A stretch of 64,000 nt of DNA from Chitinophaga sp. XS-30. GTDB taxonomy: Bacteria; Bacteroidota; Bacteroidia; Chitinophagales; Chitinophagaceae. The notes under the pieces were generated by a model, which made no database searches, had not been told where the DNA came from, and saw only the letters and a list, made by a program, of their open reading frames with translations. A program made the position numbers and the translations under genes. This document shows positions 53,317 through 62,014 of the stretch, one piece after another (position 1 is the stretch's first letter; every line of letters starts with the position of its first letter). Where the stretch lies: the NCBI RefSeq assembly GCF_008086345.1, contig NZ_CP043006.1:5144032-5208031 (forward strand). The letters are read 5' to 3'.

Positions 53317-53367
53317 AAGTACTTATTTAGGTACAAAAATACGTACTTATTTCAGAACTGACAAAAT

Positions 53368-53413
53368 AAAAAAACGCCTTGCAAACTTTTCATTTACAAG
53401 GCGTTGGTGCCCA
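53368..53413. repeat. Direct repeat copy B (tRNA-Leu terminator and 3' end)
   Basis: The hairpin ACGCCTTGCAAA/TTTACAAGGCGT (53374-53404, one mismatch) is the minus-strand terminator of tRNA-Leu. It continues into the tRNA 3' end (TGGTGCCC). It matches copy A at 52682-52727 over about 45 bases. Confidence 0.7.
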
Positions 53414-53491
53414 GAACTGGATTCGAACCAGCACACCGTTGCCGGCGCTGCGACCTGAACACAGTGCGTCTACCAATTTCGCCATCTGGGC
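53408..53491 (-). tRNA. tRNA-Leu (anticodon CAG)
   Basis: The 84-base class II tRNA is read on the minus strand. The acceptor stem is GCCCAGA/TCTGGGC with discriminator A, the D arm GCG-AAATTGGTAGA-CGC, and the anticodon stem CTGTG/CGCAG with loop TTCAGGT, anticodon CAG. A long variable arm (about CGCCGGCAACGGTG) follows, then T loop TTCGAAT. The CCA is not encoded (ACC follows). It decodes CUG. Confidence 0.93.
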
Positions 53492-53564
53492 AACCGTGTT
53501 AGGGAGTGCAAAAGTAAGTACTTTTCAATTATTTCCAAATTTCTGCACCGCTTTTTTCCTGCTG

Positions 53565-54377
53565 TTAAACAGCAATATTGAACTCCCGAAGCGTGTCGTT
53601 CAGGCTCGTTTTCAGGTCTGTACTGGCTTTCCGCTGGCCGATGATCAGCGCGCAGGATACCTGGTACGCTCCGGCAGGGAATTTCTTCGTGTATGTTCCG
53701 GGGATCACCACACTGCGCGCCGGTACGCGGCCTTTGTATTCCACCGGCTCGGGACCGCTCACGTCAATGATCTTCGTAGATTGCGTCAGCACCACATTCG
53801 CTCCCAGTACGGCCTCTTTTTCCACATGCACACCTTCCACCACAATGCAGCGGGAGCCTACGAATACACCGTCTTCAATGATAACGGGACTGGCCTGCAA
53901 GGGTTCCAGCACGCCGCCGATACCCACACCTCCGCTCAGGTGCACATGCTTGCCGATCTGTGCGCAGGAGCCTACGGTCGCCCAGGTATCCACCATCGTG
54001 CCTTCATCTACATATGCGCCAATATTCACATAAGACGGCATCAGGATAACGCCTTTGGAGATGTACGCGCCATAACGGGCCACGGCATGCGGCACTACCC
54101 GAACGCCCAGTTCTTTATAGTTGGTCTTGAGCTTCATTTTATCATGGAACTCGAAGGGGGGCAGTTCCATCGTTTCCATCGGCTGAATGGTAAAATACAT
54201 CAGGATCGCCTGCTTCACCCATTCATTCACTTTCCATCCGCCTTCCGCCGGTTCCGCCACACGCAGTTTACCTTTGTCCACGGCCTCTATCACGGCCTTT
54301 ACCGCATCGGAATATTGCGTTTGCTGTAACAGGCTCCGGTCGTTCCAGGCGGCCTGTATTTGTTGCTGTACATCCAT
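53565..54377 (-). CDS. dapD: Tetrahydrodipicolinate N-succinyltransferase
   Basis: The product is 270 residues from ATG 54377, a normal DapD length; an upstream ATG adds seven residues. It transfers succinyl from succinyl-CoA to tetrahydrodipicolinate in the lysine/meso-DAP pathway. The left-handed beta-helix of hexapeptide repeats is clear (SYVNIGAYVDEGTMVDTWATVGSCAQIGKHVHLSGGVGIGG), with the C-terminal GTYTKKFPAGAYQVSCALI. It is a core housekeeping gene, 73 bases from the tRNA-Leu gene. Confidence 0.96.
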   Translation of the reverse strand: MDVQQQIQAAWNDRSLLQQTQYSDAVKAVIEAVDKGKLRVAEPAEGGWKVNEWVKQAILMYFTIQPMETMELPPFEFHDKMKLKTNYKELGVRVVPHAVARYGAYISKGVILMPSYVNIGAYVDEGTMVDTWATVGSCAQIGKHVHLSGGVGIGGVLEPLQASPVIIEDGVFVGSRCIVVEGVHVEKEAVLGANVVLTQSTKIIDVSGPEPVEYKGRVPARSVVIPGTYTKKFPAGAYQVSCALIIGQRKASTDLKTSLNDTLREFNIAV

Positions 54378-54395
54378 TTTTCTAAATATTTCCGG

Positions 54396-54403
54396 CAAAA
54401 ATA
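54396..54403 (-). promoter_or_regulatory. Putative -7 element of dapD
   Basis: Read on the minus strand, TATTTTTG matches TAnnTTTG about 20 bases before the dapD ATG. A TTG lies about 25 bases further upstream, slightly long for a -33 element. Confidence 0.45.
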
Positions 54404-54447
54404 ATACAATCGGGGAGAGTTAGGTAATCAAAAGCGCGGAATGCTTC

Positions 54448-54645
54448 TTACCAGTTTAGTAACTCCTTCACTTTGGGATGTGTGGCCAGCTTTGCGATCA
54501 ATAGTACCACGGCCACCGCTTTTAGTACAGTTGCCACGATGATCACCGTATCGCTGTGCGGCCAGTGCATGATCTTGAAAAGAATACCGGTAAAGCCGGC
54601 AATGAACGCGAATCCCAGGAAAACGAGGGCGTGCCAGAGTTTCAT
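54448..54645 (-). CDS. GldL-like small membrane protein
   Basis: This 65-residue protein has two transmembrane helices (about 4-22 and 33-53). Between them lies GILFKIMHWPHSDTV, which resembles the GxLFKIMHWP signature of the gliding/T9SS motor protein GldL. The cytoplasmic part of GldL is absent, so it is a stand-alone GldL-N-like protein rather than GldL. It could interact with the motor, but that is speculation. Confidence 0.75.
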   Translation of the reverse strand: MKLWHALVFLGFAFIAGFTGILFKIMHWPHSDTVIIVATVLKAVAVVLLIAKLATHPKVKELLNW

Positions 54646-54692
54646 AAGTCAAAGATTATTGGTTCAAAGTAACAAAAAAAACTGCAGCCGTA

Positions 54693-54980
54693 TTACTCCG
54701 CCGGTTTCCGGTCCGCATGCCCGAGGCTCTTGCCGGGGTTCACCTTGTCCCGCACCAGTTGCTTCACTTCCTTGATCTCCAGGAAATGGCCTTCCCGCTT
54801 GCGGTCAAAAACAATGTCGTCCCCCACCCTGATCTGGTAGCTGCCGGCTATGGCAGAGGGTTCGAGGGTAACGCCGGCCAGGTCTTCTTCAAAAGTGGTG
54901 AGCAATTCCTGCGCCATATAAGCGGCACGCAGCAGCCAGCCGCATTTCGGACAATATGAGATGGTGATTATTGGCTTCAT
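54693..54980 (-). CDS. SelT/SelW/SelH-family redox protein
   Basis: The 95-residue thioredoxin-like protein has the N-terminal CxxC motif ISYCPKCGWLLRA (Cys10, Cys13) of the SelW/Rdx family, followed by VTLEPSAIAGSYQIRVGDDIVFDRKREGHF. Cys replaces selenocysteine. The function is probably redox-related, with the partner unknown. Its start overlaps the rpiA stop by 4 bases, so the two are cotranscribed. Confidence 0.9.
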   Translation of the reverse strand: MKPIITISYCPKCGWLLRAAYMAQELLTTFEEDLAGVTLEPSAIAGSYQIRVGDDIVFDRKREGHFLEIKEVKQLVRDKVNPGKSLGHADRKPAE

Positions 54981-55669
54981 AACGTAAATGTACTGTTCTG
55001 TTTCAAAAAAACCTTCACTGTGTTTCCTTCGCCCATCAGCACCCGCTCCGCCAGGCCGGAGAACAGGCCATGCTCCACCACGCCAACGATATTGTTGAGT
55101 TGTATGGACAGGCTCACGGGATCTGCTATCCGCTTAAAATCCGCATCAATGATATAATTGCCTTCATCGGTGATGAAGGGAGCGCCCCGTACAACTCCTT
55201 CTCCGCCCAGCTGCCGCAATGCCTGCAGCACGTAGTTCGCCGCAAAGGGGATCACCTCCACCGGCAGCTTGAATTTACCGAGCTGCTCCACGTATTTCGA
55301 GGAATCGGCAACGATCACTTCCTGCCGGGTTTTCGCGGCCACGATCTTTTCCCGGAGCAAGGCTCCGCCACCGCCTTTGATCAGGTGCAACTCCCGGGTG
55401 AATTCATCTGCACCATCTATCGTAATATCGATATGATCGACCGAATTGATATCCACCAGCGGGATACCCAGCTCCCGGGCCAGCGCGGCGGTGCTTTCCG
55501 AAGTGGGAACGCCTTTGATCTCCAGCCCTTCCCGCACCAGGCGGGCAATTTCATGTATGGCCAGCACAGCGGTAGAGCCGGTGCCCAGCCCTACCACCTG
55601 GTGGTCCTTTATCAGTTTCACGGCTTCCAGTGCCGCATGTTGTTTTTCCTGTTGGATAGATGATGACAT
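54977..55669 (-). CDS. rpiA: Ribose-5-phosphate isomerase A
   Basis: The 230-residue enzyme interconverts ribose-5-phosphate and ribulose-5-phosphate in the pentose phosphate pathway. Motifs are VVGLGTGSTAVLAIHEI, TIDGADEFTRELHLIKGGGGALLREKIVA (with catalytic Asp and Lys) and VVEHGLFSGLAERVLMG. The length is normal. It is followed by the overlapping SelT/W/H-family gene. Confidence 0.96.
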   Translation of the reverse strand: MSSSIQQEKQHAALEAVKLIKDHQVVGLGTGSTAVLAIHEIARLVREGLEIKGVPTSESTAALARELGIPLVDINSVDHIDITIDGADEFTRELHLIKGGGGALLREKIVAAKTRQEVIVADSSKYVEQLGKFKLPVEVIPFAANYVLQALRQLGGEGVVRGAPFITDEGNYIIDADFKRIADPVSLSIQLNNIVGVVEHGLFSGLAERVLMGEGNTVKVFLKQNSTFTL

Positions 55670-55694
55670 GATGCACTAAATTAGCGCATTCGTA

Positions 55695-57647
55695 CTATTT
55701 CTCCGCGATCGTAAATGTCATCTTGTCTTTCAACCTGGATGAGCCGCCGGTAAAATTGATGCGGTAGATCGTGTCTCCCCACTTCTGCCTGATGCCGCCG
55801 TCTTCCATGGTGACCAGCGGCACTTTTTCCACTGCGGCGCTGAGGTTTGCCGGATAATGCACATAAAAGTCCTTTGCCGTACCGTCCACTGTTTTGTAGT
55901 GAATGGCGAGGGTGCCGGGCTTCACGACCGTAGCGGGGTAACAGGTCATCAGGTGCTGTTTGATGCCTTCGTTCCTCGTCAGCTGGAACACATCTTCCAC
56001 GACCACGTTCTTCCCTTTATTGAGCCGGATATTCCGCTGCCATTTTTCTATCCCAGCATCTGCGGGGTAGGATGCGCCGATATCCATCGTCATTTCACTG
56101 AAGGAACGGCCGGTACGGTATGCCACATCCGTGGCCCGGAACTTCATGCCGGGGGGCTGGGTGCGGCCGTTGATGGTGGGCACGTTATGGTAATCAGAAC
56201 AGTTGTACCAGATATCGTAGCGCTGCCCGCTAAAGGTCTTGGCGGTATAGGTGCCGCGCCCCACATCGATAAGCAGGGGCAGGCCATCGTAGTACACTAC
56301 ATAGTTGCCGATATCGTTATGATTATGGCTTTCATCATTATTCCCGCCTTTGGTGGCGATGAAGAAACCGCTGGTGCTGCCGCCTTTGTCGCGGGAGATC
56401 ATGACCTGCAGATCAGGCCACCAGGCATCCGCGGGATAAGGCAGCCCTTTCTCCGCGGTGTCGAACTCCTGCTGCATGAACATGGAGAACATATTGCGGA
56501 AGAAATGGAACCGGCTCAGCGATGCCTTATCATCTTTTTTCAGATAAAATGCACCGAACTTCATCATGGCCGGGTCCTCTATGGCTTTGCCGTAGCGGTA
56601 GATCATGCTGCCGGCCATGCCGGGCTGCGGATCGGCATCCGCGAAGTTGAGGAAATACCGTTCGCTGATCTGTGCTTTGTAGATGAACTGGCCCATGTTC
56701 CGCACTTTCTCATCCCGGAACACGTAATCGAATGCGTTATTGCTGGCGAGATTGAGGAGGGAAACGTTATCATAGAGCGATGCGGCCGCTGCGCCCCAGT
56801 AACCGGGCCCTTCATCGCAACCGCCGTCCAGCGGATGGGGGTTCAGAAAAGCGTCCAGCACTTTCAGCACTTTTTCCACCCCGGCAACGCGGCGGGTGTC
56901 ATCTTTTTCCAGCAGCAGCACGGTGTTGAGCCAGTTGGAACAGATCCAGGGGTTCCAGTTATTGGGACGGCGCCCGTTGGCATTGGAGGCCATCCAGCCG
57001 TGATGTTTCGTCATCAGCGGCTGGAAGATGCGGCGGTCCGTTTCATAGTAGATGCGTTTGCGCACCTGCGGGGAAACGGCATCCAGCTTGTCGCCCAGGA
57101 AATAATCCGCCCAAGCGAGGTAAGTGCCGGTTTCCGCTGCAAAAAGATCTACAAAAGGGGCTGACACATCCACCAGTCCACCGTACTCCTTCCCTTTCGG
57201 CAGATGTGCCGGTACGCCCCAAAAAGATTCTTCGCAGATGGACCATATGCCATTGATGACCTGGTCTGTAAAACGGCCTTTGTTCTCATATGCTTCGGCC
57301 AGCATCATCAGCCCCAGCACTTCGCGCTTTTTAAAGCTGATGGTCTGGTACTCATCGCGGTTGCCGTTCCTGACGATGAGCAATGATTTTACAGCAGGAA
57401 GGCCCGGCCATTCATAGTCCAGCAGGCTTTCCGCTTTCTGTACGATGGCTTTCATGGTAGCGGGGTCCGCTTTCGCCCATCCGGCCTGATCGCCGGCGCG
57501 GGGAAAGGGTTTCCAGTTCGCATAGGGCGTCAACACGGATTTGAGCTGCGCCATGTTGTATCTGCCGCTGAGCAAGTCCTGCTGCTGTGCATGGACGTTC
57601 CCGCAAACGGTCAGTAAAAGGCTGACTGCCATGAATATTCTTGTCAT
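55695..57647 (-). CDS. Heparinase II/III-family polysaccharide lyase (downstream copy)
   Basis: The product is 650 residues from ATG 57647, which forms an ATGA overlap with the stop of the preceding lyase gene; an ATG three codons earlier is possible. It has a signal peptide (IFMAVSLLLTVCGNVHAQ), an alpha/alpha-toroid body (KEYGGLVDVSAPFVDLFAAE, NNWNPWICSNWLN, GGCDEGPGYWGAAAASLYD) and the heparinase II/III-like segment NNDESHNHNDIGNYVVYYDG. The family cleaves uronic-acid-containing glycans by beta-elimination. The substrate is unknown; context favours a polyuronide. Confidence 0.9.
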   Translation of the reverse strand: MTRIFMAVSLLLTVCGNVHAQQQDLLSGRYNMAQLKSVLTPYANWKPFPRAGDQAGWAKADPATMKAIVQKAESLLDYEWPGLPAVKSLLIVRNGNRDEYQTISFKKREVLGLMMLAEAYENKGRFTDQVINGIWSICEESFWGVPAHLPKGKEYGGLVDVSAPFVDLFAAETGTYLAWADYFLGDKLDAVSPQVRKRIYYETDRRIFQPLMTKHHGWMASNANGRRPNNWNPWICSNWLNTVLLLEKDDTRRVAGVEKVLKVLDAFLNPHPLDGGCDEGPGYWGAAAASLYDNVSLLNLASNNAFDYVFRDEKVRNMGQFIYKAQISERYFLNFADADPQPGMAGSMIYRYGKAIEDPAMMKFGAFYLKKDDKASLSRFHFFRNMFSMFMQQEFDTAEKGLPYPADAWWPDLQVMISRDKGGSTSGFFIATKGGNNDESHNHNDIGNYVVYYDGLPLLIDVGRGTYTAKTFSGQRYDIWYNCSDYHNVPTINGRTQPPGMKFRATDVAYRTGRSFSEMTMDIGASYPADAGIEKWQRNIRLNKGKNVVVEDVFQLTRNEGIKQHLMTCYPATVVKPGTLAIHYKTVDGTAKDFYVHYPANLSAAVEKVPLVTMEDGGIRQKWGDTIYRINFTGGSSRLKDKMTFTIAEK

Positions 57648-59497
57648 TTTTCCCATTTTTCAAGTGGTTGTGTAAAAACGCCGCCTTTAGCGCTGCCGCT
57701 GGCATGGAACATGACCGTGATGCCGGTTTGCGCGGTGGCGGGGAGGTGTATGGCGAGTTTGGAAATGCCTTTGTTCGGGTTATCCTCTTCCGGGTCAGGG
57801 GAAGTGGGCAGGGGTGCGGCGGGCATGATGGCGAATACGGCATTTGCCGGCGCCAGCAATGTAGCGGTGTATTTTTTCCCGTTCTGCGAGAATGTGGCCG
57901 TCCGTTTGTTGCGGCTGAGGCGCAGGTCTGCTTTCGTATGGGCGAACCAGTAGATCTCCGAAGGGGACGCTGTGCTGATCTCATCCCGGACGATCACGGC
58001 GCCGCTTTTCTTTATCAGCGCTATGCCCCGTTTTACCGAGCGGGCCTGCCGCACATAGGCGGGCGTGAGGTCCATCAGCGCGTAAGCGGCATGATCTGCG
58101 GTTTTGAAGGTGGCGATCTTTGCGGCGGCTTTCGGGTCCTGGTCTTCTTTATTATCAGGATTGATCACCAGGGTATTGTGCGCTTCCGCGCGGTTGCGGT
58201 AATACTCCCAGCGCTTGCCGCCCACGGCGGTATTGAAATAGCCGGGCATGTTGTAGTTATCCGCGCCCAGGTCCACGATCCAGCGCTCGCCGGATGCATC
58301 GAGGATAAAGCTGCCGAGGTCGAGGTGACTGTGATTGGCTTTGTTATCACCTGCCTTGAAGGATACAAAAGTGGCGTCCGGGTCATTCCAGCGGCTGCGC
58401 ATGGACGCTACTTCGGCAACGCGGAAATATCCGTCCGGGGACAGCTGCGGCGCAGACCGGAGCAATGCCGGATCATACCAGATGAGCGCATAAGGATCTG
58501 CAGTATTGAAGCTATGCAGGTATTGCGCCACTTCCGGCTGGTTAAACCGTTTGGCGAACCAGTAAAGCTGTGCGCCCCTGATGGCGCCATCACCGCCATC
58601 GGCATAATTGAAAGAGCGGTTGATGGGACTGTTCAGGTACAGCGGGAACAGGCCGGTTTTAGAGAACCCTTCTATGTCAGACAGACCAAAATCACGGCCC
58701 AGCGCGGTTTCCATAGCCGCGATGATAGCTACGTTATAACGGGTGGCATAGTTCCAGTAACCGGGACCTTCATTCCATGCGCCATCCGGCGCAAAATGAT
58801 GCATGGCCAGCGGCAGGTATTCCAGCACATATTTCAGTATCTCATTAGCCAGCCGCGGCTCTTCCTCCGCGATGGCCAATGCGCCTACGCCGATGCCGCC
58901 ATTGCAGACCTGGTTCCAGTTATGCGGCACTTTGGGCCACCAGCCGGTCGTGCGCGTGGCGAGTCCCTGGTACGCCAGCAGCGCATGGGACAGTCCTTTT
59001 TCCATGATGGCGGATTTGATGATCTTCCGCTGATCCTTGTTCCAGTAACGATAAAACCAGTCGTACCCGATCGCAAAGGCGTACGTCATTTCCCCTACGT
59101 CCAGAAAGTGCGTGGGGTTCCAGTCCGGAAACTGTGAAGCGGCCAGCAGTTCTTTCCAGGCGCGCTCCGCAAAACGCTCTTCTCCGGAAACATTGTACAA
59201 CAGGCCGAGAACGGACACCCGGTCCACCACTCTCCTGCTCGTGGCCAGCAGTCTTTTGCCATCGGGTATCACGTAAACAGAAGGTGCTGCATTTAGCAAA
59301 GCCTCGCCCTCTTCGTAGAGTTTTGCGTAAGCTGCTTTCAGGTAGGCATCCGTTTCCTTCGCCGCAGCTATCCGCCGGAAATCTTCCGCGGTGGCGATCA
59401 GGCGCGGGCGTTCCTGCCGGAGGCCGGACAACAGGGAATCCTGGCCCGTAACTGCCAGGCTGCAGATCATGTATAATGATAAAAAGAGATAACGCAT
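57644..59497 (-). CDS. Heparinase II/III-family polysaccharide lyase (upstream copy)
   Basis: The product is 617 residues from ATG 59497 with a signal peptide (MRYLFLSLYMICSLAVTGQ). The N-terminal alpha-toroid has WWPKVPHNWNQVCNGGIGVGALA and APDGAWNEGPGYWNYATRY. The beta-sandwich half has SFKAGDNKANHSHLDLGSFIL and AEAHNTLVINPDNKEDQDP, the heparinase/alginate-lyase-like catalytic region. It is translationally coupled to the next lyase gene. It lies 17 bases after the alginate-lyase-family gene, so the three form one operon. Confidence 0.9.
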   Translation of the reverse strand: MRYLFLSLYMICSLAVTGQDSLLSGLRQERPRLIATAEDFRRIAAAKETDAYLKAAYAKLYEEGEALLNAAPSVYVIPDGKRLLATSRRVVDRVSVLGLLYNVSGEERFAERAWKELLAASQFPDWNPTHFLDVGEMTYAFAIGYDWFYRYWNKDQRKIIKSAIMEKGLSHALLAYQGLATRTTGWWPKVPHNWNQVCNGGIGVGALAIAEEEPRLANEILKYVLEYLPLAMHHFAPDGAWNEGPGYWNYATRYNVAIIAAMETALGRDFGLSDIEGFSKTGLFPLYLNSPINRSFNYADGGDGAIRGAQLYWFAKRFNQPEVAQYLHSFNTADPYALIWYDPALLRSAPQLSPDGYFRVAEVASMRSRWNDPDATFVSFKAGDNKANHSHLDLGSFILDASGERWIVDLGADNYNMPGYFNTAVGGKRWEYYRNRAEAHNTLVINPDNKEDQDPKAAAKIATFKTADHAAYALMDLTPAYVRQARSVKRGIALIKKSGAVIVRDEISTASPSEIYWFAHTKADLRLSRNKRTATFSQNGKKYTATLLAPANAVFAIMPAAPLPTSPDPEEDNPNKGISKLAIHLPATAQTGITVMFHASGSAKGGVFTQPLEKWEK

Positions 59498-59513
59498 GGT
59501 AGTCATTTTTCGG

Positions 59514-60710
59514 TCAGTATGTCCACTCCGTAAGGGTGAGCATGTAATGATGAAAATCCTTGTTGCTGTCGCGCAGCGGCTGCAGGTCCAGCCCCGGATA
59601 CTTTTTCTCCGCCACTACAGCGAGTGCCAGGTACCCGTTGTTATGTATGGGCTTGATCTGTTTGTGCTGCCAGGTTTCCCTGCCTTCGGCATAGGGAAGC
59701 ATCCAGGCAAAAGCTTTCTTCAGGCTTTTACCACCCGGAGATGAATAGTTCCACAGATCGACACCAACATTTTCCGCCAGCAGGGCCAGCTCGAAGAACC
59801 CTTTCAGGTTCATCTGCGAATAATTCCAGGACAGGGTGCGGGCCAGCTCATGCGGCTGGCTGCCGTCTTCTTTCAGCTGGCTTTCGATCCGCTTTTCGGT
59901 CTGCTCCCGCAGGATGGTCTTTGCCAGCTCCGGTTGTGCTGTGAACAGCGCCATAGCTACCGTTTGCACATCATACCAGGTGCCGTGGTTATTATGTTCG
60001 TCGGCTTCATCCAGACCAATGGGGCTGGTGCGCATCCACTGCAGGAACTCCCGGTACCATGCCTGAATGCCCGCATACACTTCGGGTTTCAGGGCGGTGG
60101 TGTTTTTCAGCAGCTGAATGCCATCAAGCAATTTGGCCAGGTTATGCGTGTCTATGATACCGATGCCCCTGCCTTCCGTACGGCCGGGGATGGCCTGCCC
60201 GAAGTTGAGGTTCGGGTTCATCCGCGTTTCCGCATCCAGGAACCAGATGTTCAGCAACTTCGCCGCATGCTCCGCATATTTTTCCTCCCCGGTAAAAAAG
60301 CGGGCCAGCCCTAAAATATAAACATCCCGGCATAAAGCATTGTGATATTCCGCGTCGCGGATAGAAAATCGTTCGGGGTTCACCTGCCCGTCTTTCCGGA
60401 TATAAGGCAGGCCGTCCGCTTTAGTGGAATCAGGCCACCAGTAGGGGCCCACGCTCATGTAATCATGCTTGTCCCCACTCGCCGGTGTTTTGCTTTTGAA
60501 GGTAACGGAATAAGGACCTTTGGTCAGCGCCTCATCCGCCTCTTTCAATAATGTGTCCAGCGCTTTCTTCATCTCCGGGTCACCATTCTTTATTTTTTGC
60601 AGGGATGCCGTTAATACGGCAGGTTTGAGCAGGAAGGTTTCGGGCGGGCCCTGCTGCCCGGTGCAGCTGAAAGCCGCAAAGCTCATCAAAAACAATAAGA
60701 GATATCTCAT
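59514..60710 (-). CDS. Alginate-lyase-family protein (PF05426-like, possibly PL38)
   Basis: The product is 398 residues from ATG 60710, chosen for the lipoprotein-like signal MRYLLLFLMSFAAFSCTGQ. The alpha/alpha-barrel body shows YMSVGPYWWPDSTKADGLPYIRKDGQVNPE, NFGQAIPGRTEGRGIGIIDT and DEADEHNNHGTWYDVQTVAMA. The NNHG-Tyr region is the likely active site of this lyase group. Relatives degrade alginate or glucuronan. It leads the lyase operon after a truncated lyase start. Confidence 0.88.
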   Translation of the reverse strand: MRYLLLFLMSFAAFSCTGQQGPPETFLLKPAVLTASLQKIKNGDPEMKKALDTLLKEADEALTKGPYSVTFKSKTPASGDKHDYMSVGPYWWPDSTKADGLPYIRKDGQVNPERFSIRDAEYHNALCRDVYILGLARFFTGEEKYAEHAAKLLNIWFLDAETRMNPNLNFGQAIPGRTEGRGIGIIDTHNLAKLLDGIQLLKNTTALKPEVYAGIQAWYREFLQWMRTSPIGLDEADEHNNHGTWYDVQTVAMALFTAQPELAKTILREQTEKRIESQLKEDGSQPHELARTLSWNYSQMNLKGFFELALLAENVGVDLWNYSSPGGKSLKKAFAWMLPYAEGRETWQHKQIKPIHNNGYLALAVVAEKKYPGLDLQPLRDSNKDFHHYMLTLTEWTY

Positions 60711-60763
60711 AACATGAAAAAGTTTTTTTGACTGAACGTGCTGATTGTTTATAGCCGGGCAGA

Positions 60764-60934
60764 TCACATCATCTCAACCGGCATCACTTCATAGGGAGCT
60801 GTTCCTTTCCCCACCAATTGCTTCATATACGCCAGGTCTTCTGCCGTCTGATCAATACCGGGATGTACGAATTGCTGTGCGCGGGCAACAGATATGACGG
60901 CGAACAGGCACAACATCAATAGTAGTTTTTGCAT
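60764..60934 (-). pseudogene. Truncated lyase N-terminus
   Basis: A 56-residue frame has a signal peptide (MQKLLLMLCLFAVISVARAQ) followed by QFVHPGIDQTAEDLAYMKQL and a stop soon after. The FVHPG...AEDLxxMK pattern is the usual mature N-terminus of alginate-lyase-family proteins in Bacteroidota, which are normally 400 or more residues. The rest is missing and the next 50 bases lead straight to the neighbouring lyase start. It is probably a decayed paralogue, less likely a genuine small secreted protein. Confidence 0.65.
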
Positions 60935-60956
60935 AACGTTCCGTTAAATAAAAAGG

Positions 60957-60980
60957 CAGGGGCTATGCTGATAGCCCCTG
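60957..60980 (-). terminator. Terminator between the binding-protein and lyase operons
   Basis: A perfect 9-bp stem CAGGGGCTA/TAGCCCCTG with a 6-base loop is followed on the minus strand by CCTTTTTATTT. It separates the DUF4466 gene from the lyase genes. Confidence 0.8.
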
Positions 60981-61001
60981 TTCTCCTTTTGTGATGATAT
61001 T

Positions 61002-61991
61002 TTACGGCATGGTATAGCGCTTCATGCTGATGGTGGCATTCTTGGCGCCGTTGTTAACCTTGTTAACGTAGATGTAGGCGCGGTACCTCCCGTCTGCCGT
61101 TTCCGCCCATACGCCAGCTTCCGCTCTCACATTGATGGCGAAGTTCGGCGCGCCTTCCAGGTTCAGTTCCTGGAAATCCACGTCATCTATATAAACGCCG
61201 TATTGCAGGCGTGCGAGGTGAAAATCGCGAAGGTTCCACACCTTGTTCACTTTAGTGCTCCTGTTCACCCCGGCCGGCAATGTTACGCCGGGGAGGTATT
61301 GCGGATCAGCGGCCGGAGATACCAGCGCATGGTTGAACGTGAGACCGGTGGGTGTGCGGTGAAGGTACACCAGGTCGATCTTACCGGGATTGGCGGCGGC
61401 TTCCGCAGCGGTATAAATGGCCATATCCTCAATGGAAATATAGCAGGCCGCGGCATCTGTTGCCACCATATCCAGCTTCATGTCCATATTGGTGATGGTG
61501 TAAGGCCCCATGGCGTAGGACACGGATTCCCCGTTGCTGCTTTTCGCCGAGAAAGTGAAGCTCACCGTTTTGCCGCGGGCCTCTTCGGGTATCCTGTAGA
61601 AATACCGGAGGGTGGCCGCGCTGGTATCGCGGTTGAAGGTTACGCTGGAGGTAGCGCCGGTGGTGGTGGATGGTGCGGCCACTTCCACGCCAACGTCTTC
61701 GCCGCTGCCGTTGGTATAATACGAGCGGTGCTCCAGGTAAGTGCCGGTTGCCCCGGCGATGGAAGCTTCCACCTGTGCGGATACGATCTTGCCTTTTTCC
61801 GGCAGGATGGCCATCGCGTAGGCAAACTCGATATCCAGGCCCACGAGGTTCGGCCCCAGGGTGCGCTTGATCGCATCGTTCTGCAGCTCGCTTTTCGGAA
61901 CGGGCAATGCATAGTCTTCATCCTTGCAGCCCGTCATCACCAGGAGGAACGACAGGAACAATGATGTATATGAGAAGGTTTTAATTAACAT
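61002..61991 (-). CDS. DUF4466-like surface lipoprotein
   Basis: The 329-residue lipoprotein (lipobox VMTGCKDED) begins after the signal with YALPVPKSELQNDAIKRTLGPNLVGLDIEFAYAMAILP, which resembles the DUF4466 family found in polysaccharide-utilisation loci. The rest is beta-rich. It is a likely surface glycan-binding protein. It lies 23 bases after the DUF5018 gene in the SusD operon and ends at a good terminator. Confidence 0.75.
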   Translation of the reverse strand: MLIKTFSYTSLFLSFLLVMTGCKDEDYALPVPKSELQNDAIKRTLGPNLVGLDIEFAYAMAILPEKGKIVSAQVEASIAGATGTYLEHRSYYTNGSGEDVGVEVAAPSTTTGATSSVTFNRDTSAATLRYFYRIPEEARGKTVSFTFSAKSSNGESVSYAMGPYTITNMDMKLDMVATDAAACYISIEDMAIYTAAEAAANPGKIDLVYLHRTPTGLTFNHALVSPAADPQYLPGVTLPAGVNRSTKVNKVWNLRDFHLARLQYGVYIDDVDFQELNLEGAPNFAINVRAEAGVWAETADGRYRAYIYVNKVNNGAKNATISMKRYTMP

Positions 61992-62014
61992 GATCGACAG
62001 TTTAATGTTACAAA

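Noticed and set aside
55857..59137. 435- and 498-codon plus-strand open frames
   Set aside because: Both are antisense to the two heparinase-like genes, which have signal peptides and family motifs.
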